Shown here: one piece after another, positions 34,001 to 46,062 of the stretch
How the letters are laid out: each line of letters opens with the position of its first letter
How positions within the stretch are numbered: the first letter of the stretch is position 1
Source of the DNA: Symsagittifera roscoffensis
Taxonomy: Eukaryota > Xenacoelomorpha > Acoela > Convolutidae
Length of the DNA: 64,000 nt
Assembly: GCF_963678635.1 (NCBI RefSeq)
Contig: NC_087066.1
Coordinates: forward strand, 30,261,301 to 30,325,300
Direction of reading: 5' to 3'
Notes under the pieces: generated by a model
Databases searched by the model: none
Seen by the model: only the letters and a program-made list of their open reading frames with translations
Told to the model about the DNA's origin: nothing
Position numbers and translations under genes: made by a program

Positions 34001-36240
34001 AAAGTTATATTGGATCAGAGGTGAGAATTTTTCTCGTCAATTTCCTCTAAAAAATGTTTTCCGAATGGCCTTTTTACTATGACTGTCAATGATTCTTATG
34101 TTCTTTTTTTATCAAAGTTTTTTTTATCACACCATGTGTAAAAAAACCGACACTAAAACCTAATTTGAAAAAAATTCTATTTTTTCTTAGACTGTGGTCG
34201 GAAATTCTGTGCTACTTGCAGAGTAACCAGCTATCCTTGTTCCTTTTTTAACTCCATTTAAATTTTTAGTAGACAGTACAGCACGCTGGCAAAGAAAGAA
34301 ACCAAATTGCGCACACAAATTCTGAATTGTTTCTAATGTGAAGATTATTTTTAACAGTCAATGAATAACTTATAACAATTTGTGATCGACATGTCTAGTA
34401 TTGAAAATGGATTTTTAAATTCAGATTTCCCAGGATTTTTTTATTTAATACTCCTGTTTTCTCAAATTGGGTTAGTTTCATCAAAAAGTGGTACTACTTT
34501 GGTACTACTTCATCTGATCAGTTCACTTATGAATGATATCAGCAAAATCATTATGTTTAACAGTTGAAGAACAACTTATTAAAAATTTGTGATCGACATG
34601 TCCAGTATTGAAAATGGATTTTTAAGTTCAGATTTCCCAGGATTTTTTTGTTTAATACTCCTGATTTCTCAAATTGAATTATTTTCATCAAAAAGTGGTA
34701 CTACTTTGGTACTACTTCATCTGATCAGTTCACTTATGAATGATATCAGCAAAATCATTATGTTTAACAGTCGAAGAACAACTTGTTAAACTAAGTGATC
34801 GACGCCCAGTAGTGAAAATGGATTTTTATTTTCGAATTTCCCATGATTTTTTTTATCTAATACTCCATTTTTCTCAATTTGGGTTAGTTTCATCAAAAAC
34901 TTACTTTGGATCAGAGGTGAGGTTTTTTCTCGTCAATTTCCTTTAAAAACTGTTTTCCGAATGGCCTTTTTACTATGACTGTCAATGATTCTGATGTTCT
35001 TTTTTTATCAAAGTTTTTATCACACCATGCGTAAAAAAATGACACTAAAACCTAATTTGAAAAAAAAATTCTAATTTTTCTTAGACTGTGGTCGGAAATT
35101 CTGTGCTACTTGTAGAGTAGCCAGCTATCCTTGTTCCTTTTTTAAATCCAATTAAATTTTTACTAGAAAGTAAAGCACGCTGGCAAAGAAAGAAACCAAA
35201 TTGCGCACACAAATTATGAATTGTTTCTAATTTGAAGATTATTTTTAACAGTCGATCAACAACTTATTAAAATAACTGATCGACGCCCAGTATTTGAAAC
35301 AGATTTTTATTTTCAAATTTCACAAGATTTGTTTCATCTAATACCCTGTTTTCTCAATTTGGGTTAGTTTCATCAAAAAGTTATTTTGGATCAGAGGTGA
35401 GGTTTTTTCTCGTCAATTTCCTCTAAAAACTGTTTTCCGAATGGCCTTTTTACTATGACTGTCAATGATTCTTATGTTCTTTTTTTTATCAAAGTTTTTT
35501 TATCACACCATGTGTAAAAAAACCGACACCAAAACCTAATTTGAAAAAAATTCTATTTTTTCTTAGACTGTGGTCGGAAATTCTGTGCTACTTGCAGAGT
35601 AACCAGCTATCCTTGTTCCTTTTTTAACTCCATTTAAATTTTTAGTAGACAGTACAGCACGCAGGCAAAGAAAGAAACCAAATTGCGCACACAAATTATG
35701 AATTGTTTCTAATGTGAAGATTATTTTTAACAGTCGATGAACAACTTATAACAATTTGTGATCGACATGTCTAGTATTGAAAATGGATTTTTAAATTCAG
35801 ATTTCCCAGGATTTTTTTATTTAATACTCCTGTTTTCTCAAATTGGGTTAGTTTCATCAAAAAGTGGTACTACTTTGTTATTACTTCATCTGATCAGTTC
35901 ACTCATGAATGATATCAGCAAAATCATTATGTTTAACAGTCGAAGAACAACTTATTAAAATAAGTGATCGACGCCCAGTAGTGAAAATGGATATTTATTA
36001 TCGAATTTCCCATGATTTTTTAAATCTAATACTCCATTTTTCTCAATTTGGGTCAGTTTCATCAAAAAATTACTTTGGATCAGAGGTGAGGTTTTTTCTC
36101 GTCAATTTCCTTTAAAAACTGTTTTCCGAATGTCTTTTTTTACTATGACTGTCAATGATTCTTATGTTCATTTTTCATGAAAGTTTTTTTATCACACCAT
36201 GTGTAAAAAAACCGACACTAAAACCTAATTTGAAAAAAAA
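30664..36240. repeat. 1.86-kb higher-order repeat in the satellite
   Basis: The pattern long unit (about 897 bp), then about 482 and about 480 bp repeats with a period near 1860 bp: equivalent points are at 30664, 32524 and 34382. The next equivalent point, at 35758, comes one 480-bp unit early (1376 bp). Shared substitutions such as CATCGACATGTCTAG and GTAGAGTAGCCAGC follow the higher-order period, not the 480-bp unit. Confidence 0.85.
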
Positions 36241-37880
36241 AATTCTAATTTTTCTTAGACTGTGGTCGGAAATTCTGTGCTACTTGTAGAGTAACCAGCT
36301 ATCCTTGTTCCTCTTTTAACTCCATTTAAATTTTTAGTAGACAGTACAGCACGCTGGCAAAGAAAGAAACCAAATTGAGCACACAAATTATGAATTGTTT
36401 CTAATGTGAAGATTATTTTAACAGTCGATGAACAACTTATAAAATTTTGTGATCGACATGTCCAGTATTGAAAATGGATTTTTAAATCAGATTTCCCAGG
36501 ATTTTTTTATTTAATACTCCTGTTTTCTCAAATTGGGTTAGTTTCATCAAAAAGTGGTACTACTTTGGTACTACTTCATCTGATCAGTTCATTTATGAAT
36601 GATATCAGCAAAATCATTATGTTTAACAGTTGAAGAACAACTTATTAAAATTTGTGATCGACATGTCCAGTATTGAAAATGGATTTTTAAATTCAATTTC
36701 CCAGGATTTTTTTATTTAATACTCCTGATTTCTCAAATTGGGTTAGTTTCATCAAAAAGTGGTACTACTTTGGTACTATTTCATCTGATCAGTTCACTTA
36801 TGAATGATATCAGCAAAATCATTATGTTTAACAGTCGAAGAACAACTTGTTAAAATAAGTGATCGACGCCCAGTAGTGAAAATGGATTTTTATTTTTGAA
36901 TTTCCCATGATTTTTTTTATCCAATACTCCATTTTTCTCAATTTGGGTTAGTTTCATCAAAAACTTACTTTGGATCAGAGGTGAGGTTTTTCTCGTCAAT
37001 TTCCTTTAAAAACTGTTTTCCGAATGGCTTTCTTTACTATGACTGTCATTGATTCTTATGTTCTTTTTTATCAAAGTTTTTTTATCACACCATGTGTAAA
37101 AAAACCGACACTAAAACCTAATTTGAAAAAAAATTCTAATTTTTCTTAGACTGTGGTCGGAAATTCTGTGCTACTTGAAAAGTAACCAGCTATCTTTGTT
37201 CCTTTTTTAACTCCATTTAAATTTTTAGTAGACAGTACAGCACGCTGGCAAAGAAAGAAACCAAATTGCGCACACAAATTATGAATTGTTTCTAATGTGA
37301 AGATTATGTTTAACAATCGATGAACAACTTATAAAAATTTGTGATCGACATGTCCAATATTGAAAATGGATTTTTAAATTCAGATTTCCCAGGATTTTTT
37401 TATTTAATACTCCTGTTTTCTCAAATTGGGTTAGTTTCATCAAAAAGTGGAACTACTTTGGTACTACTTCATCTGATCAGTTCACTTATGAATGATATCA
37501 GCAAAATCATTATGTTTAACAGTCGAAGAACAACTTATTAAAATAAGTGATTGAAGCCCAGTAGTGAAAATGGATTTTTATTTTCAAATTTCCCATAATT
37601 TTTTTTATCTAATACTCCTGTTTTCTCAAATTGGGTTAGTTTCATCAAAAATTTAACTTATACTCCATTGTCGATAGCCGGTTACTGTGCACACAAATTG
37701 TGAACTATTTCTACTTTGAAGTTTAATTTTAACAGTCAATGAACAACTTATTGAAATAAGTGATCGACGTCCAGTATTGAAAATGGATTTTTTTTTTCAG
37801 ATTTCCCAGGACTTTTTTAAATCTAATACCACTGTTTTCTCAAATTGGGTTAATTTCATCAAAAAGTGTCAATCAAAAAC

Positions 37881-38790
37881 TAATAACGTATTATAAAATT
37901 TATTGCAAAACAAGGGTATTCTGTTGCTGTGCTTTTCTTTGCTTGTTCAGTGAAGGCGGATCTGAATGAAAGCCTAAAAAATAAATACAATCGATATTTA
38001 GAGCACAATACGCATAATCGAGAACAGTTGTTATCAAATGTTTACTATATTCTTAAAGCATTTTAAAATATTAATTGATTGGGTTTTTTTCAAATGCAAT
38101 TTTTTTCGGATCCTTTCTTTTCAAGAAGGCGCTAGCAGCACGCTTCAATAATTAGTTTTATTGGAGTTAATTTTTTTTCATGTCTCGTTTCCGTTTATAG
38201 GTTTGCTTGATCGATTTATTCGCTCGATGTTAGACCTAAAACATTGTTTTTTTTTTGGTTTTCAGTATAATCAGGATTCTGTTTGAACATTTTAAATAGG
38301 ATTCTAATAAATACTGCATGCGTTTTAAAATACGAACTCGACCCGTTCCATTTATTTTTTTTGGAACCTGATTTTATGTTGAAAAGAAAACAAGAGGAGA
38401 GTCTACGTCAAAACAACAAAAAAGAGAAAAAATCTAGGGGTGTGTTTTGTGTCGATTTTTCATTAGGAAAAATGCAAATTTGTTCACGCTCAGTTTTAAT
38501 TTTTTTGCGGTTTGAATATTGATTTTTTTTAGTTCGCCTCATTTTGTTTGTTAAAAGTAAAGTAAACTCCATTATCGAACAGCAAAAGTGTAAAGGTCAC
38601 GAAAACGTGACCGATTTCTAGCTTCGAAAGTGGAATTTAATTTTCAATTTTGCCAGATACATAACAATTTTACTTTGCGTTTTTTTGTGGACACAATCAT
38701 GTTCTGATCAAAACAAACTAAAAAAAATTTGAAATAGGAAAATAATGGTTTTTCTAAATTATTAGATCATTTTGAAAATTTTTTTTGTTG
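37881..38790. other. Unique sequence after the satellite, no gene assigned
   Basis: A/T-rich DNA with one 79-codon plus-strand ORF (38283-38522: LKRKQEESLRQNNKKEKKSR, then VFCVDFSLGKMQIC) that has a plausible basic, Gln/Asn-rich central part but no recognisable domain. It could be an exon upstream of the charged exon at 38.8 kb; no splice pair was established. Confidence 0.35.
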
Positions 38791-38796
38791 AAATAG

Positions 38797-39068
38797 GCCG
38801 TATCAACTCGGTTACGAGAAAAGGAATCACATAGAAGAGAAAACAAAAATGATGCGGCCTAGCTTTATCGAGTGTCTCTGTTCCCGAACTGAAAGAGCAA
38901 TACGAGATGGAGGCTGAGTATGACACAAAGAGACAGAAACCACCCACGCCTAGACCGACTCCGGATCCGAATGTATGGCGAGAAGAGGCGATACGAGAAA
39001 AGTATCAGAAGAAAAACGAAGGCAACAAGCCCTCTCTCAAACTCCAAGATATAAATTACATCAATTGA
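38797..39068 (+). pseudogene. Charged terminal exon, one-base frameshift, family unknown
   Basis: A good acceptor (TTTTTTTTGTTGAAATAG) precedes 38797. The first frame reads PYQLGYEKRNHIEEKTKMMR then PSFIE. From about 38872 the coding signal passes to the next frame: VSVPELKEQYEMEAEYDTKR, QKPPTPRPTPDPNVWREEAI, REKYQKKNEGNKPSLKLQDI, NYIN and TGA at 39066-39068. G+C and codon use stand out clearly from the neighbourhood, and the Pro-rich, Glu/Lys-rich composition is protein-like. A single extra base would explain the switch, so this is either a young pseudogene or exon, or a sequencing error in a functional gene. I do not recognise the protein. Confidence 0.5.
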
Positions 39069-39302
39069 TTTGATTAACTTAAATCAATTTCTTTTTTTCA
39101 AACATCTGGCTTTTCCTCTATTGTTAGGCCCACCAACCCGGTGAATTTTATTCTCATACTTGGGTTGAGCTTAGGTAGGACGGTTCTAACTCTGGCGAGG
39201 AGTGTATGAATTCTTATCCACAGCACCCAATGGTCTTTGATTACGAACAATTTCACGATATCCAGTTTTGTCTATATAACCTTTCAAAAAGTGGCTATTA
39301 AC
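39069..39302. other. 3' flank of the charged exon
   Basis: No gene or repeat is recognised. It ends with CTATTAAC, the left target-site duplication of the MITE. Confidence 0.35.
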
Positions 39303-39661
39303 CAGGAGCGGATCTGGGATTTTCTCGAGAAGGGAGCGGATTGTTAAAAACATTTCGAAAATTTTGTCGGCCTTTTTTTCGGTCTCTCAATTAGATTCTC
39401 CGAGCGCTCGCAGAACACAATAAAGACCCTGTTTTTAAAAAGAAATGGGTTGCATGCAAATTTTTGAAAAAAAAAACATTTTTGATCATTGTTTGGAAAA
39501 AGTTCATCTCAAAATTGCTCCTTTTCCGCGCACGCTCCCCTTCAAAATTAGTATATATTGGCACCGAAGGACCCTTTGGTTGGTGAGGGGGTCGAATCAC
39601 TGGGGAAGGGTGCGTCCAACCCCCCCCTCCCCTCCCCTCCCCATCCCCATATCCGCCCCTG
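39303..39661. mobile_element. hAT-like MITE, copy 1 (359 bp)
   Basis: It begins CAGGAGCGGATCTGGGATTTT and ends ATATCCGCCCCTG, giving imperfect terminal inverted repeats. Flanking 8-bp sequences CTATTAAC and CCAATAAC agree at six positions, consistent with an aged hAT-type 8-bp target-site duplication. The interior has CCCCTTCAAAATTAGTATAT, GGACCCTTTGG and a run of C-rich sequence near the right end. There is no transposase ORF. Related copies are at 45679, 49384 and 55697. Confidence 0.72.
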
Positions 39662-39884
39662 CCAATAACACCATGTTTGACCAGTTATTTTAAAATTTGC
39701 AGTGGGATAGAATTTTGTTTTGCGTTTGAGGATCTCCTAGTTTTTTCAGAGAGCTAAGGAAGAACAAAATGGTCGACTTACAACAACAATCCACTATGAC
39801 AGCCCAAACCTTCCTACCCTAGGGACAGTTTCTAATTCACCACCATAAGCTTTTTTCTGTTTTTTCTTCATCATTAGTCTGCTG
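39662..39884. other. Spacer, nothing recognised
   Basis: A/T-rich sequence between the MITE and the first large repeat unit; no ORF, repeat or RNA signal seen. Confidence 0.3.
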
Positions 39885-40189
39885 AATGAGACTAACTTGA
39901 CAAAAACGCGAATTATACATGCTCTTTTCTGTTTTTACTGGTGTTTTACAAACAATCGAAAAACTTCATTGTTGTTTTTACCTGAGATTTTGAAAAAGCA
40001 AGCAACTTTGGCATCAATTCATGCTGACGAAGAAGTCTAAATTTCAGAAAAAAAGCACGAGACAAAGACAGCTCAGTTTGCTGCTTTATTGATTCAGAAA
40101 ATTTAGCTATCAATTTTGTTAGCACATTTCCAAAAATCCTCACTTTTGAGCAATCGAAGACATTTTAATCACCTTACTAACATAAAACA

Positions 40190-40775
40190 GATTAAAAAAC
40201 AGCTACAAATTGCATCGAGAAATCTTGTGAACAAATCTAGACACGCAGTGTCAAAATACATAAAAATTTCGAGATAAAAAAAAGCCGTTACTTATCTGGT
40301 ATAAAAAACATATAAAAGACTTACACATTTCCGTAAATTCTCACGGTAACACGTCATTTCAATACCTGTTTTTCATTGTTTTTGTTGATTTAGGAGAATT
40401 ATAAAGCAATAAGTTTTCATAAAACACACGTGTTAAGTCTTTTTCTTAGTCATATTTGAAAAATTAGTGCAAAGTTCGAAACAATAGTGGAATGTTTTAA
40501 TCACTAGTGCAATAAGTGCAACGATAGTGCACTATTGGGATCACTAGTGAAATATCTTTCCTGGAACAACCAAGCAAAACAACTTAGAAATCAAGAATCG
40601 CGTGTTAGCGTGAAAGTTTTATCAAATTTGCTCGTTTTGATAAATTTATTTTGTATCATAACAGACAAGCAACAGATTACAAAGCAATGCAGGTCTCGAT
40701 TTATTCACAAAACTTCTCAACGCAATATAAAGCTGTTGCTTATCCACTACAAATCATGCAAGAGTGCTTCAAAAA
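40190..40775. repeat. Long imperfect palindrome (block Y, copy 1)
   Basis: The left arm AACAGCTACAAATTGCATCG with TGTGAACAAATC is matched in inverted orientation by CGCAATATAAAGCTGTTGCT preceded by GATTTATTCACAAAAC. Inner arms TTCTCACGGTAACACGTC and CGCGTGTTAGCGTGAAAG also pair. The centre is rich in AGTGCAA/TAGTGCAC words (ATAGTGCACTATT is itself palindromic). This is foldback-element architecture with no coding region. Confidence 0.65.
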
Positions 40776-42000
40776 ATGGACTAGTTTTCCAAATTTTGCC
40801 CCGGTTTTTCAAAGATCGCGCTAATTTTTTACACATGAAATAGACTGCAAATTTTTTTTTATGAAGTTTCGTCAGTTGATACTTGATAATTCGTAAAAAT
40901 CTGCAATCATAGCTCAATCACGATAAAAACTCAAAAAGAATGGCAAAAGCTACCAGTTTTGAAGTGAAATAAAGATGTACTTTTCAAATATTTCGGCAGA
41001 AATCATTAATTGTGTTTTTTGAGTCTGATAAAAATGATTTATATAATTTGAATTGAACAAAAGGTTCAGTATGCGTGAAGCCTCAAACTGATCTAAGTGA
41101 ACTGCAAAAGAAAAGTAGAAAACCATGTCTAAATTGCTTGGTTTAATCCTTTTTCTCAACAATTAATTGACCGATTTTTAAAAAGTACTTCCAAATCACT
41201 TACTGTTCACTCTGGGAAGCTTTCAGCATGCATGATGTGGTTCTTTAACTCACACAATTGGGAGGTGTACTATAACACTTTTTAAAATATGTGCTTTGAT
41301 AATTCTTCTAAGGCTTAAAATGCATCCAGAGAAACAATTTCGGTTCTTCAAAAACTCTCAGCAAAACTTTTTTTTCGTTGAATTCTATACACCTAGTTTA
41401 TCAGGGGGTAAGTCCAAAAAGAATTTTACAGGACTTAGTGCAAAAAGACTTCATTCAAATAAAATGGTCTCAAAAAAATGCCTGTGGTTAATTCTACCCA
41501 TCAATTGGAATAACACGGCATACGAAAAGTATCAATCAATGACTCCATTTTTTTCTGCTTTTTGTTCGAAATTTCTACTCCCTCTATTTGAAAAATAGAA
41601 CACCAGAGTGCAAGAAAGCAATTTGTCAACTTATCCATCAATACTCGTGACGAGTTCAGACAAAAGAACTTGTTGGTGAGATTCCATTGAATTGAGTGGG
41701 GACGTGAGGGATCAGTGTTGTTGTAACTTGAATGAGACCAATTAGACAAAAACTGCGGTCTCACAAACTTTTCTGGCGTTTTAAAAACAGTAGAAGAAAA
41801 AACAATTTTGTTACCTGAAAATTGAAACCTTTTCGGTACATTTACGCTATGAAACAACAGGCTGAGCAACCTTGGTATCAATTTATATGTAAAACGGCTG
41901 TCGAAGATAAATCTAGTTTCACAAAAAAGCACGATAAAAAAACAGCGCAGTTTGCTGCACAGTTAACTCAGAAAATTCATAAAACAAAATGAAAAATAAC

Positions 42001-42650
42001 AGTTTTTATCGAAGTAAGACAAAGAAACCACGATCATTATGCTTCTTTGAATTATTTATATTATTGGGTCAGTTTTCATATGATGAGGAAAACCTACATT
42101 AATTTTTGATGATTGTGAAGGATTTCAAACAAATTTTCGCACACAAAATTATAATGAACGAGGCTTGGAATTGACACAAAATTGAATGGGATTTCTTAGC
42201 ACAATTAAATTTAGATTAGCGCTAAAAATTCATCAAAGACACTCAAAAAATAATACTGTTTGTCGGGGAAGACAATGAAACCGCAATTACTATGCTCCCT
42301 TGAATCATTTTTATTATCGGTTCATTGTTTATATGATCAAAAAAATCAAGGCTTATTTTTAACGAATGTGAGAGATATCTAACAACTTTTCGCATTCAAG
42401 TCATGATTGACTTGACCAGGCCTGAAATTGATCAATTTTTGGTGAGCTTTCTCAGCGCAATTAGTCTTAGATTAGCTCGAAAAATTCCAAAAAAAACCAA
42501 AATGAAAAAATATAGTGTTTATCGAAGTAAGATAATGAAACCACAATTAGTAAGCGCCTTTGAATTACTTTTATTATCGCTTGAGTGTTAATATGAAAAC
42601 CAACACATATTTTCGATGAATGTGATGGATTTCTTACAATTTTTTGCAGT
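42001..42650. repeat. 256-bp tandem repeat, about 2.5 copies
   Basis: GTTTTTATCGAAGTAAGAC, with AAGAAACCACGATCATTATG and CTTTGAATTATTT, recurs near 42259 and 42513 with moderate divergence. The minor plus-strand ORF at 42403-42591 lies across two units and is not conserved between them. Confidence 0.75.
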
Positions 42651-43490
42651 AGAACATTTAAAATTATATCACTCTACTCTACGGCCAGCAAAATTTGAGT
42701 TTTTTGGGAATTTTTGACCCATTTTTTGTACCTTTTGCTTTTTCTGGAGAAGGCACCTGCCAAATTTTAAATAAATGATTCAGTCGAAACAAAATTTAGT
42801 TTTATTTCAAAGTTTGGACTATTTTTTTATGTTTGGAAACTTTACACTTCCACTGCATAAGAGCGGTTGATCAACAATTTGAGTAGGTAATTCTCTGTAG
42901 AAGAAACTTTTTTGAATGGAAGACTATTTTCGGTCGAAGATAAATTGATCTCCAAGCATAATCCCTAATTTATTAGAGAAACTGCTGTACCTGGGAAAAA
43001 TCCCACCTGGAAAAGATCCAGTACTTGGAAAAAATCCAAACAAATCAGCTTTGTCAGTTATTTTGAAACTTTTAACTTCTCATAAAAAATATCTTGTGAT
43101 TCTGAAACTAAGGGTTCAATTGGTAAAAATTTGTGGGAATCATTCTTGCGTGAGTGACCAAAACCTAACTTTATTAGACAACCTATTGATGTCCTGGAAA
43201 AAAGTGAATTTTTGACAATTTTTGGTTACTTTTTGGCCCTTACTATGTTTTTTTCTTTCTTTTCTCTCTTCCCCTCGGCACGTTGCATAAACTTAGGCTG
43301 TTCACTAAGGGATTTTCAGATTTTCATTTAAATCACCTGCCATCACAAGGATACGGTATGAAGACGAGCTCTTACTAGACCTAAAGCTTCAGGTCTACTT
43401 CAGGTTACTTGGTAACCTAGCTATCATTTTGTTAATATCATGGCGTATGTCTTTTGAGTAATCCCGTTTTTTTAAATCAATTATTCTTAG
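42651..43490. other. Unique A/T-rich interval, nothing recognised
   Basis: No ORF above background, no splice pairs, no RNA gene seen. It contains the internal near-repeat ACCTGGGAAAAATCC/ACTTGGAAAAAATCC around 42991 and 43022. Confidence 0.35.
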
Positions 43491-43494
43491 ATAA

Positions 43495-43985
43495 TACATA
43501 AAAAAAACAGCTACATATTGCATCGAGAAAATTTGTGAACAAATCGAGACCTGCAGTGTCAAATTACGAAAGAGTTTCGAAATGAAAAATAGGCTGCTAA
43601 AAATTTGGTATGCAAAGCAAATGGAAAACAACATATTCCGAAAATTCCTCACGCTATAGCGTAACTTCAAAAGAATTTTTTCATTTTTTTTTATAAGACA
43701 CCCATGATCATTATGTTTACCTGCCATAAAAAACTAGTGCAATGATCGAATCACTATGGAAAAATTTGAAAAATAGTTCAATATCTTTCCTAGAACAATC
43801 AAACAATAGAAATCAGAAAAAAGGAATTGCGTGTTAGCGTAAAAATTGTTTCACTTGTGTTTTATTCCAGACATGCAACAGCTTACTTTTCATCTCGAAA
43901 TTTGTTCACACCTCGACACTCCGTGTCTCAATTTTTTCATAATTTTTTCGATGCAATATATAGCTGTTGCTTATTTAGTACAAAT
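43495..43985. repeat. Long imperfect palindrome (block Y, copy 2)
   Basis: The left arm AACAGCTACATATTGCATCG with TGTGAACAAATCGAGAC pairs with the right arm TCGATGCAATATATAGCTGT preceded by CGAAATTTGTTCACACCTCG. The arms are closer to each other than in copy 1. The ORF reading on the minus strand across the left half is not kept in copy 1. Confidence 0.65.
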
Positions 43986-45678
43986 CAAGCAATAGTGTGT
44001 CACAAATTGGACTAGTTTTTCAAATTTTGCTCTAGTTTTCCAAAAATTGTGCTAATTTTTCAAATATGGCTCAAAAACGTACTGCACATTTCTTTCTTTG
44101 TGGAAATTTGTCATTTGAAATCTAATATTTCTTAAAAATCTGCAATCATAGCTCATTTTTGATACAACTGCCAAAAGTTTGACAAAAAAAATCTAATAGC
44201 TTTAGTAAAAATTCAGTTTTCAGCTGTTTCGGCAGAAATCAGTTTTTGTGTTTTCCAGAAGTCCTTAAATCAAATAAAAAGGATTTAAATAATTTAAACA
44301 AAATAAAGGTGCAGTATGCGTGAAGTTCCAGTCATCTGATATAAGTTAACTGCAAAGGAAAACTGGAAATCCCAGTCCAAATTGCATAGTTTATTCCGTT
44401 TTCTCAACTATTAATTGACCTCCTTTTGAAAAAAAAAACATTTAAATCATGTACTGTACACTTTGGGAACCCATCAGTATGCATAAACTGAATCCTTACC
44501 TCACCCAACTATGAGGTGTAGATTGACAATTTCTAAAATATGTGTTTTGATAATTCCTTAGTAGTGACAAAACTTGAATTGCATCCAGAGAAACAATTTC
44601 GGTGCTTCAAAAACTCTCAGCGAAAATTTTTTTCGTTAAATTCTGTCCACCTAGTTTATCAAGGATTTAGTGTAACAAGGATCTCAGCGGACTTAGATCA
44701 AGTAAATTGGTCCAAAAAATGCTTGTGGTTAACTCTATCTATCAGTTAAAACCGCAATGCTTACGAAAAGTAGCAGTCACTGATTCCAACTTTTTTCTCT
44801 TTTTTCTGCTTTTTTTTGGAGTTATGTATCAAACCATATAAAAAATATGTTCGAAATTTTTACTCACTCTATTTAAAAAATAGAACACCAGCATGCAATT
44901 ATACAGTCTAACAACTTCAAGACATCTAGAGGACCTTAGAAGAACACCGAGTTGCTTTATACATCAAAATTTGCGACGAGTTCAGATCGATGGAATTGAT
45001 GGTGAGACTCCGTTGACTCGAATGGGGTCATGCTGGTTTTAGTATTGTTGCAACTTCAATGCCATCTGTCATAATTTTATATAAATACTTTCTGGTGCTA
45101 CCAGTTTGTGTAATTTTATTGCATTCTTACAGTGTGCATCTGAGTTTCAGATATGTCCTGATAGTGAGCTTTTTACTCAAACTGCGACAATCTTTTGCTT
45201 TTTTCCCGTTTTTTTAATGATACGGCAATATCTTTTTATGCTTCATTTGAGCAATGAAGTAAATGAAATAAAAAGTAAAAACAAAGTGTTGTCTTAAAAA
45301 TTTTTCAGTTATGGGTGTTTGGTTATTTTTTTCACAATTGGATTATATCAAATCAGTAACAGCTTAAATTGCAGAAATTTGTTCAATTCTCAAAACTGCG
45401 TGTCTTGTCTTAAAAAACCTTTCGATGCAATATAAGCTGTTGCTTATCTGGCACAATACTTATCATCAATCACTTATTCTAATGAAAGTTAAGTCATGTA
45501 TTATATGAAAAAAACATGAACAAAACCCGCGCAATTGAAAGTTTTTTCACATCAACATGTAGGTCTTAATTTTTATTTCGTTTGTATGATTGTTCAAAAG
45601 GACGGAAACATTTTACATACTAGTGTTTCATTTTCAAATAAGGCACAGCACTAACTGAAAATATGCGCTTTAGTACAT

Positions 45679-46062
45679 CAGGGGCAGATCTAGGACTATC
45701 TCGAGGGGATGCGGATTTTCAAAATTTTTCGAAAACTTTGTCGACCCTTTTTGAGCTCTCCCAAAGCACTTTAAAGTTTTAGCTAAAATTTCTGCAACGC
45801 AGGCAAGATGTTTAAAAAACAGGCCAAGAAAGCCATTTTTTGGACAATTTTGACCAAAAACTCGCATTTTTTTAGAAAGGCGCGCGCTCCCCCCTCAAAA
45901 TTAGTATATAATGGCGCCAAAGGCGCCTTTTTAAAAGTTTTAGGGTCCGTCATTAAAATTCATGTCTAAAAATAATACAAAGAGGGGACCCTTTGGGTCG
46001 GCAGGGGGTCGAATCCCTGAGGAAGAAGACAAACACCCCCCCCCCCCCCTAAATCCGCCCCT
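45679..46062. mobile_element. hAT-like MITE, copy 2
   Basis: It begins CAGGGGCAGATCTAGGACT and ends TAAATCCGCCCCTA, with the same interior words as copy 1 (CCTCAAAATTAGTATATAAT, GGACCCTTTGG, a long C run at 46036-46049). No clear 8-bp target duplication was found; the left flank is TAGTACAT and the right flank AAATATAT. It is inserted between blocks Y and Z of the third large repeat copy. Confidence 0.65.

Larger units (their letters stand above)
23692..37880. repeat. 480-bp tandem satellite with longer composite units
   Basis: The word TATGACTGTCAAT recurs 24 times. The first thirteen are 478-485 bp apart (23891, 24374, 24858, 25341, 25821 and so on to 29665). Later spacings are 690-693 or about 897 bp where one or two extra 207-bp pieces are inserted. 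The most constant segment is AGTACAGCACGCTGGC followed by AAGAAAG and TTGCGCACACAAATT. Neighbouring units at 25341 and 25821 are nearly identical, whereas others differ by perhaps 10 percent. Short plus-strand ORFs (for example FSNWVSFIKKLLWIRGE) and minus-strand ORFs (CQRAVLSTKNLNGVKKGT) recur with the repeat and are not treated as genes. Confidence 0.93.

Noticed and set aside
23461-37541. Repeated plus-strand ORFs (DEQLIKISDRRPV...) and minus-strand ORFs (CQRAVLSTKNL...) in the 480-bp satellite
   Set aside because: They recur with every unit in overlapping frames on both strands and are cut by frame changes between units; no domain is recognised.
23692-37880. A CRISPR-like array
   Set aside because: Repeats are 480 bp, not short with unique spacers, and the context is eukaryotic; the minisatellites likewise have no unique spacers.
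38762-39047. Two minus-strand ORFs of about 60 codons opposite the charged exon
   Set aside because: The plus-strand frame has the better acceptor, composition and stop placement; the minus ORFs are its shadow.
39585-46020. tRNA B-box-like GGTCGAATCCC inside the MITEs, suggesting a SINE
   Set aside because: There is no A box at the right distance and no tRNA fold; terminal inverted repeats and a target duplication fit a DNA transposon better.
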